Below are positions 5,175 through 9,624 of a stretch of 9,624 nucleotides of DNA, in pieces. Under the pieces are notes generated by a model that was not told where the DNA came from, searched no databases, and was given only the letters and a program-made list of their open reading frames with translations. The stretch's first letter is position 1. Each line of letters opens with the position of its first letter. Position numbers and translations under genes: made by a program. The DNA comes from an uncultured Clostridia bacterium (lineage in GTDB: Bacteria > Bacillota > Clostridia > Christensenellales > Pumilibacteraceae): positions 1-9,624 of the forward strand of contig CANPYH010000055.1 in NCBI GenBank assembly GCA_947588325.1, read 5' to 3'.

Positions 5175-7684
5175 TGCCTGCCTCCTTCCCCGCTCGGCGC
5201 GTCGCTCGCGCCCTTCGGGTCGTTCCACTCTTCATTCTCCGTTATCGTTATATCAGTTACTGCTCCCCCGCCGCTGTCCGTGTCGCTTGGCGGGGCTTTT
5301 TCGCTCGGGGGCGACAAACTTGCCGCAAGCCTGTCGAGCGCCTCTTCCCGCGCGAGTTTCTTTGCCTTCTTCTCCTTTCGCCTGTCGCTCCAGGACCGTT
5401 CTTTCTTTTTGAACTTCGTCTTACCTAACGGTTTATCGAATATGTACAGCATTGCGGGCAGGGCTATAAGCACGCAGAGTATGGAGATAATAACGCCCCG
5501 ACCGAGGCACATACCCATTGTGGATATGAGCGGGTCGCTGACGACGAAGCCGATCAGGAAGCTCGCCGCCGCCATTATCGTGCCCGATGTGAGTATGGTC
5601 GGGATCGCGCCGCTCGTCGCCTCTATCACGGCGGACTTTTTGTCCATCGTCTTTTTCAGCTCCTCGAAGCGGTTGGTAAGCACTATCGCATAGTCTATCG
5701 TCGCGCCCATCTGTATCGAGCTGACTATCAGGTAGATAAGGAAGAATACGTTGGTTCCGCTTATGAAGTAGAATGCAAAGTTGATAAATATCGCGCTCTG
5801 TATGGTGAGCGTGAGGAGTATGGGCAGTCCCCAGGACCTGAACGTGAACATGAGTATTATGAACACGAAGGCGACGGTGATAAGGCTGACCATTATGTTG
5901 TCGCGGCTGAAGGACTCGTTGAGGTCGTACGCACTCATGGAGTTACCCGCGAATATCGCGCCGGGACAGTAGTTCTTGACCTCGGTAAGCAGTTCCTTTA
6001 TGAGCGCGAAGGTCTCCTCGCTCTCGGTGTCGCCGCCGATATTAAACAGCATGCGGGAGTAGTTCTCGCCTATAAGCTGAGCTTCGGCGTCCTTAACCTG
6101 ATCGCGGAGATCGGTGTATGAGTCCAGCGCGTCCTCGTCCCCCGAGCTGTGTATGTAAGCGTACACAAAGTCGTCGTGGTCGAATACGCAGTCGCACATA
6201 TCGAGCAGTGACACTCTGTATATATCCCTGTCCGCCTCGAATACCGCGACTTCGGCAAGGCTGTCCATAATATCGTCTTTGCTGAGCGAGGCGTATGCGC
6301 GGTATATCGTGCTCGCGGTGTTATCGTCCGCGCCTATGAACCGAGCAAACTCTTTGTAGTTAAGTCGGTCGGTTAGCGTGTGCGTTATGCCCCCGCTCGT
6401 TATTTCGACGTTGGCTATGCCCGTCGCCGACGTTATCATGTCGTGCGCGCTCACCATGTCGAGAATGTGCTTTTGCTCGTCATAGTCGCCCTGAGGAACG
6501 AGAATGACGAATTGATTTTTATACCCGAACACCTCGGTCACGGCGTCCGACGCCTTCATTACGTCGGTCGGGCGCGAAGTGTCTATCTCGTTTCGGTCAT
6601 AGGCGTAGTCGGTGCGGAAGGAGAAGTAACAACACACCCCCGCTATCGCTATAAACAGCGGCAGGATAAAATACCGCGCTTTGACGGCGAACTTGCCTAT
6701 GAACGCGACTTTGGGTATAAGACTTCGGTGCGTGGTTTTGTTAATCGCCTTGTTAAAGAGCAGCAACAGCCCGGGCATGAGGAAGAACACCGTCACCATG
6801 CTGCACACTATGCTCTTTGCAAGTACTATGCCTAAATCCGCGCCGAGGCGCAATGTCATGGTAGTCAGCGCCAAAAGCCCCGCTATCGTAGTCAGCGAGG
6901 AGCTTGCTATCTCGGGAACGGCCTTTGCCAGCGCGTTTACTATCGCTTCCCGCGCGTTTCCCCCGTTCTGCTCCTTCTCCTCCTCGAAGCGGTTGGACAG
7001 TATGATGGAGTAGTCGATCGCCAGCGCAAGTTGCAATATGACGCAGACGGAGTTGGAGATAAAGGATATCGTGCCGAGGAAGAAGTTGGTACCCATGTTA
7101 AGCAACGCCGATACGCCGAACACCACAAGGAAAATAGGCACTTCGGCAAGGCTCCTACAGGTCAGGCAGAGCACGAGCACTATGACCGCCACCGCAAGGA
7201 TAAGCACGAAATTGACGTCCTTGCGAAGGTCGTCGGCGTATGTATCCACAAGCGGAGAGGACACCATGGCGTCGTATCCGTCCAATTTTTGCAGCACCTC
7301 GTCATATGCGGCTATCGACTTCTTGTCCTCGTCGTCCCCCTCGAAGGTAACGGCAAAATAGGCGCAGGACTGCGAATAGTAATCCCGCGTGTTCTCGAAG
7401 GGCAGTTCCTTAACCCCGTCTATGTCCCTTATTTCATCCGCAAGGCTGTATGCGTCCTCGAGTGAGACGTTGCGCACCATCATAGTCGCGGAGCCGTATG
7501 TCGTGAACTCCTCGTCCATAATGTCTATTGCCTTGCGCGTGTCCGTGTTCTGCGGAAGATACGCCGTTATGGAATATTCGACTTTGACCTGCGTCATGCC
7601 TAAACCGCAAAGCACGCTGAGGACAATGAATATCAGGTATATCAGCTTTCTGTGAGATATTATAAATTCGGCTATCTTGTGCAT
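5171..7684 (-). CDS. MMPL/RND-family 12-helix transporter
   Basis: 837 residues in two homologous halves. The first half has a membrane helix at about 12-32, an external domain at about 33-155, then five helices between about 156 and 311. The second half has a helix at about 338-357, an external domain at about 358-595, then five helices between about 597 and 750. Each half carries the MMPL proton-relay signature: AIDYSIILSNRF with Asp224-Tyr225 and TIDYAIVLTNRF with Asp664-Tyr665. This predicts a proton-driven exporter of lipidic or amphiphilic substrates; the substrate is not readable. Residues 755-837 are a cytoplasmic tail, first very basic, then Ser/Pro/Gly/acidic. ATG 7684 is the first in-frame start after a stop at 7696-7694 and precedes the expected first helix. 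A GAGGA lies 13 bases upstream, a long spacing. It heads an operon, and its TGA overlaps the next ATG. A divergent TetR-type gene probably controls it. Confidence 0.92.
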   Translation of the reverse strand: MHKIAEFIISHRKLIYLIFIVLSVLCGLGMTQVKVEYSITAYLPQNTDTRKAIDIMDEEFTTYGSATMMVRNVSLEDAYSLADEIRDIDGVKELPFENTRDYYSQSCAYFAVTFEGDDEDKKSIAAYDEVLQKLDGYDAMVSSPLVDTYADDLRKDVNFVLILAVAVIVLVLCLTCRSLAEVPIFLVVFGVSALLNMGTNFFLGTISFISNSVCVILQLALAIDYSIILSNRFEEEKEQNGGNAREAIVNALAKAVPEIASSSLTTIAGLLALTTMTLRLGADLGIVLAKSIVCSMVTVFFLMPGLLLLFNKAINKTTHRSLIPKVAFIGKFAVKARYFILPLFIAIAGVCCYFSFRTDYAYDRNEIDTSRPTDVMKASDAVTEVFGYKNQFVILVPQGDYDEQKHILDMVSAHDMITSATGIANVEITSGGITHTLTDRLNYKEFARFIGADDNTASTIYRAYASLSKDDIMDSLAEVAVFEADRDIYRVSLLDMCDCVFDHDDFVYAYIHSSGDEDALDSYTDLRDQVKDAEAQLIGENYSRMLFNIGGDTESEETFALIKELLTEVKNYCPGAIFAGNSMSAYDLNESFSRDNIMVSLITVAFVFIILMFTFRSWGLPILLTLTIQSAIFINFAFYFISGTNVFFLIYLIVSSIQMGATIDYAIVLTNRFEELKKTMDKKSAVIEATSGAIPTILTSGTIMAAASFLIGFVVSDPLISTMGMCLGRGVIISILCVLIALPAMLYIFDKPLGKTKFKKKERSWSDRRKEKKAKKLAREEALDRLAASLSPPSEKAPPSDTDSGGGAVTDITITENEEWNDPKGASDAPSGEGGRQ
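5181..5187 (-). promoter_or_regulatory. Ribosome binding site deciding the surface-protein start
   Basis: AAGGAGG on the minus strand lies six bases before ATG 5174, inside the last codons of the transporter gene. It supports this start over the longer in-frame ATG at 5228. Confidence 0.85.
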
Positions 7685-7710
7685 AAATGCGGTTTATTCC
7701 TCGTATTTGC

Positions 7711-7734
7711 ATACGCTTAATCATATGGGCGTAT
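7711..7734. promoter_or_regulatory. Inverted repeat ATACGC-N12-GCGTAT, candidate operator
   Basis: Six-base perfect arms at 7711-7716 and 7729-7734 lie between the predicted transcription start of the transporter operon and its start codon, with a CATATG palindrome between them. Placement suits repression by the adjacent TetR-type regulator. Arms are short and chance occurrence is possible. Confidence 0.35.
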
Positions 7735-7740
7735 ATTTTA

Positions 7741-7769
7741 TTGACTTCCGTATTATTCTATGTTATTTT
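7741..7769 (+). promoter_or_regulatory. Probable promoter of the TetR-type gene
   Basis: TTGACT (7741-7746) and TATTTT (7764-7769) are separated by 17 bases in an AT-rich stretch. It overlaps the oppositely oriented promoter of the transporter operon, so one bound protein could block both. The -10 matches only four of six. Confidence 0.5.
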
Positions 7770-7783
7770 ATATATGTTGTCAA
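7755..7783 (-). promoter_or_regulatory. Strong promoter of the transporter / surface-protein operon
   Basis: On the minus strand a perfect TTGACA (7783-7778) is followed after 17 bases by TAGAAT (7760-7755), which matches the consensus at five of six. Transcription would start near 7748, giving a leader of about 64 bases before ATG 7684 that contains the ATACGC/GCGTAT inverted repeat. Confidence 0.75.
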
Positions 7784-7854
7784 TCCAATCGGGCAATACA
7801 AAATTCGCCTTGTGTGCGGATAATAATATCAATATCGAAAAGAGTGTGATTATC

Positions 7855-8442
7855 ATGAAAGAGGACGTCAGGGTAACAAAGAGTAAGCGGGATTTGCGCA
7901 ACGGGCTTATGTCGCTTTTGGACGAAAAGCCCTTCGAAAAAATCACCGTCGGCGAGATTTGCGACCGCGCGATGATAAATAAGATGACCTTTTATAAGCA
8001 CTACCCCGACAAGTACGCGCTTATCGACGACTGTCTGCGCACCATTGCCTTCGACATCTACCGAAACAGTCTGGAAAAGATTACCGCGGCGGACGCCGAC
8101 GACGTCAATATGCTGACGGCGTTCTTCTCCGACGTTCTCGACGCCTGTGTGGAGAGGAAGAACATAATACTCGCTATCGTGAACGGCAACAACTCCCTCG
8201 CAAGCGCGATTATCCGCTCGGGTACGGAGAAACTAATCGAGCTGCTCCTGCTCAAAATTACGGCGGGGCGCAAGACAAAATACGACCTTCGCGTCATCTC
8301 CACCTTCTTCACGGGCGGGTTTACCGACCTCGTCCTCGCCTGGCTGCAAGGCGAACTGCCCTACACCAAAGAGGATTTCGTCAATAACAGTCACAAACTG
8401 TTTGCCGACGTGCTGAGTTCGGATATTATGATAGAAAAATAA
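7855..8442 (+). CDS. TetR/AcrR-family transcriptional regulator
   Basis: 195 residues, normal for the family. The N-terminal DNA-binding domain is clear: KRDLRNGLMSLLDEKPFEKITV followed by GEICDRAMINKMTFYKHYPDKYAL (residues about 11-56), with the typical helix-turn-helix and the T-FYKHY-DK block. The all-helical remainder ends with FFTGGFTDLVLAWLQGELPY (151-170), a pattern of the DhaS-like TetR C-terminal group (TetR_C_7/8). The effector is unknown. The frame is open upstream to an ATG at 7687, but that 56-residue extension runs through the divergent promoters and has no family resemblance, so ATG 7855 is chosen; GTG 7846 is an alternative. The ribosome binding site is weak (AAAAGAG about ten bases upstream). 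It is divergent from the transporter operon and is inferred to regulate it and itself. A strong terminator follows. Confidence 0.92.
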   Translation: MKEDVRVTKSKRDLRNGLMSLLDEKPFEKITVGEICDRAMINKMTFYKHYPDKYALIDDCLRTIAFDIYRNSLEKITAADADDVNMLTAFFSDVLDACVERKNIILAIVNGNNSLASAIIRSGTEKLIELLLLKITAGRKTKYDLRVISTFFTGGFTDLVLAWLQGELPYTKEDFVNNSHKLFADVLSSDIMIEK

Positions 8443-8445
8443 CCC

Positions 8446-8481
8446 TCACTCCGCTTTTACAAATCACTCCGCTTTTACAAA
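8446..8481. repeat. Two perfect tandem 18-base copies after the TetR-type gene
   Basis: TCACTCCGCTTTTACAAA occurs at 8446-8463 and again immediately at 8464-8481, in the short gap between the regulator's stop codon and the terminator; the second copy ends in the A-run that begins the terminator stem. It looks like a recent tandem duplication with no obvious function. Confidence 0.9.
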
Positions 8482-8508
8482 AAGTCCGACGGCGTCCGTC
8501 GGGCTTTT
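8480..8508. terminator. Strong bidirectional intrinsic terminator
   Basis: A 13-base stem (8480-8492 with 8496-8508, one G-T pair) with a three-base CGT loop and an AAAAG...CTTTT base gives T-runs in both directions. It sits between the convergent TetR-type gene and the pseudouridine synthase gene and should end both transcripts. Confidence 0.92.
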
Positions 8509-8525
8509 AAGCTGTCTGTTGCTCG

Positions 8526-9239
8526 TCAATCCTTGGGGGTAATTATCCCGAGGTGGCGTTCGATATTGAAGTACGTCCAGGGCTTGGTCGCGGGGGGATA
8601 AACGCGAAAGCGCATAACCTTATCAAGCGTGGGGTGTTTGAAGGAAAGTTCATAAGCCCACAGCGCGAGGTTAGCCTTCGGTCCCTTGCCGTATTTGACG
8701 TCGCCGTACAGCGGTGCGCCGACGGTTGCCATCTGCACGCGGATCTGGTGACTTCTGCCCGTGTGCAGTCTTATATCCGCAAGGTGCAGACCGCTATCGT
8801 CGTCCTCGATTACGTTATAGTCGAGCACGGCTTTTTTCGCGCCTTCGGTGGACATGGGTACGACTTTGACGATATTCTTCGACATGTCTTTCATGAGGTA
8901 GTGAGTGAGCCGAGCCTTCTTTTCGTTGGGTCTCTCCGTCAGCACGGCGAGGTACCTCTTCTCCATGCTCCCCTCTTTTATCTGCTCGGTGAGCCGCGCC
9001 GCCGCCTTGCTCGTCCGCGCGAACACCATAACCCCGCCCGTCGGACGGTCGAGGCGGTGAACGAGACCGAGATAGACGTTACCCTCTTTGGCGTACTTCT
9101 CGCGAATATGCTCTCTGACAATAGTCAGCATATCCTCGTCGCCCGAGTTGTCCTCCTGGCTGGGAATGCCCTGCGGTTTAAGCACGACTATGACCTGGTT
9201 ATCTTCGTATAATACTGTGAGCTTATCTTTCATCTGCAT
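8526..9239 (-). CDS. RluA-family pseudouridine synthase
   Basis: 237 residues from ATG 9239. The catalytic motif GLVHRLDRPTGGVMVFAR holds the essential Asp64 of HRLD; the usual HRLDxxTSG reads HRLDRPTGG here. LHTGRSHQIRVQMATVGAPL (about 158-177) and YGDVKYG are the other RluA-family signatures. The N terminus starts directly with LTVLYEDNQVIVVLKPQG, so there is no S4 domain, as in small single-domain RluA relatives. It converts uridine to pseudouridine in rRNA or tRNA; the target site cannot be told. Start choice is uncertain: ATG 9233, ATG 9266 and GTG 9284 are in frame and none has a well-spaced ribosome binding site. GGAGGG at 9259-9264 is 19 bases from ATG 9239. From 9266 it would overlap the methyltransferase end by 13 bases; from 9239 it starts 14 bases after that stop. 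Probably co-transcribed with it. Product confidence is high, start moderate. Confidence 0.93.
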   Translation of the reverse strand: MQMKDKLTVLYEDNQVIVVLKPQGIPSQEDNSGDEDMLTIVREHIREKYAKEGNVYLGLVHRLDRPTGGVMVFARTSKAAARLTEQIKEGSMEKRYLAVLTERPNEKKARLTHYLMKDMSKNIVKVVPMSTEGAKKAVLDYNVIEDDDSGLHLADIRLHTGRSHQIRVQMATVGAPLYGDVKYGKGPKANLALWAYELSFKHPTLDKVMRFRVYPPATKPWTYFNIERHLGIITPKD

Positions 9240-9253
9240 GTCAGCGTTACCGA

Positions 9254-9624
9254 TTACGCCCTCCATATTCCCGTACAGCCGCACGGAAGGGAGAGCGCGC
9301 GGTCATCGGTGGGCAATGTCAATTCGTAAGCGGATACCGAGCCGCCGCCGAAGTTTATTTTGAGGATATTTTCCAGCACAGTGGGTTGAAGCCCCGTCGT
9401 GTATGAGTTTATGAGGAAGAAGAGGGGCTTATCGGACAGAAGTTGCGCCGCATTTTTCACGAGAGCGCAGACGCTGTTTTCCAGCTTCCACATCTCGCCG
9501 TTCGGTCCCCTGCCGTATGACGGGGGATCCATAAGCACCGCGTCGTAGCGACTGCCACGTTTAAGCTCCCGCGCGACGAACTTGTTGCAGTCGTCCACGA
9601 TATACCGTATCCCGTCGGACGGAC
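9254..9624 (-). CDS. Class I SAM-dependent methyltransferase, probably rRNA-modifying (partial, 5' end outside window)
   Basis: 122 C-terminal residues are visible; the frame stays open to the right edge, so the GTG at 9598 is not the real start. RYIVDDCNKFVARELKRG leads into YDAVLMDPPSYGRGPNGEMW, the motif IV (DPPSY) of class I methyltransferases of the RlmI/COG1092 type, in which this loop binds the target base and SAM. The following segment with FFLINSYTTGL is the late beta strand of the Rossmann fold, and the end KINFGGGSVSAYELTLP is typical of the family's last strands. The N-terminal SAM-binding part and any PUA domain are off the window. It lies just upstream of the pseudouridine synthase on the same strand, consistent with an RNA-modification pair. 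RNA as substrate is inferred from family. Confidence 0.85.
   Translation of the reverse strand, partial: PSDGIRYIVDDCNKFVARELKRGSRYDAVLMDPPSYGRGPNGEMWKLENSVCALVKNAAQLLSDKPLFFLINSYTTGLQPTVLENILKINFGGGSVSAYELTLPTDDRALSLPCGCTGIWRA

Noticed and set aside
5175..5228. Longer surface-protein start at 5228
   Set aside because: It would put 18 Arg-rich residues before a complete signal peptide and lacks a ribosome binding site; ATG 5174 has AAGGAGG and ATGA coupling.
7687..7854. N-terminal 56-residue extension of the TetR-type protein, hydrophobic and resembling a membrane helix
   Set aside because: It is encoded by the AT-rich region that holds both divergent promoters, has no ribosome binding site, and the family normally starts shortly before the helix-turn-helix.
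9254..9598. Complete small methyltransferase starting at GTG 9598
   Set aside because: The frame continues to the window edge with family-like residues (RYIV) and the visible part lacks the SAM-binding N-terminal half, so the gene is only cut by the window.

Overview
The window is moderately GC-rich bacterial DNA. The genes have strong AGGAGG-type ribosome binding sites, a lipoprotein with a classical lipobox, BspA-like and GLUG-like surface repeats, and a membrane-anchored surface protein with no sign of an outer membrane. This fits a Gram-positive gut-type Clostridia relative (for example Christensenellales- or Oscillospirales-like). The lineage is inferred from protein style only and is not firm.

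Layout from left to right. (1) Bases 1-1330, minus strand: a lipoprotein with a short BspA-like leucine-rich segment followed by an SGNH/GDSL-type hydrolase domain. Its 3' end lies outside the window. It has its own promoter, whose spacer contains an uninterrupted run of ten G, and a hairpin just before its ribosome binding site. (2) Bases 1524-7684, minus strand: a two-gene operon. The first gene encodes an MMPL/RND-family 12-helix transporter. The second overlaps it by four bases (ATGA) and encodes a 1216-residue secreted, C-terminally membrane-anchored protein with Ig-like N-terminal repeats and eleven GG(I/V)xG repeats. A hairpin follows. (3) Bases 7855-8442, plus strand: a divergent TetR/AcrR-type regulator. 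The intergenic region holds overlapping divergent promoters and an inverted repeat. (4) Bases 8480-8508: a strong bidirectional terminator between the convergent regulator and the next genes. (5) Bases 8526-9624, minus strand: an RluA-family pseudouridine synthase preceded by the 3' part of a class I SAM-dependent RNA methyltransferase. This is a housekeeping RNA-modification pair that continues off the right edge.

How they may work together: the regulator, transporter and surface protein look like one regulated envelope module. The TetR-type protein probably controls the divergent operon, and ATGA coupling suggests the transporter and surface protein are made in fixed ratio. The transporter's substrate cannot be read from the sequence. 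The SGNH lipoprotein downstream is a separate transcription unit, and the G-tract in its promoter is a good candidate for on/off switching of a surface enzyme. I see no CRISPR array, tRNA, rRNA, insertion sequence or phage gene. No gap between genes exceeds 200 bases.
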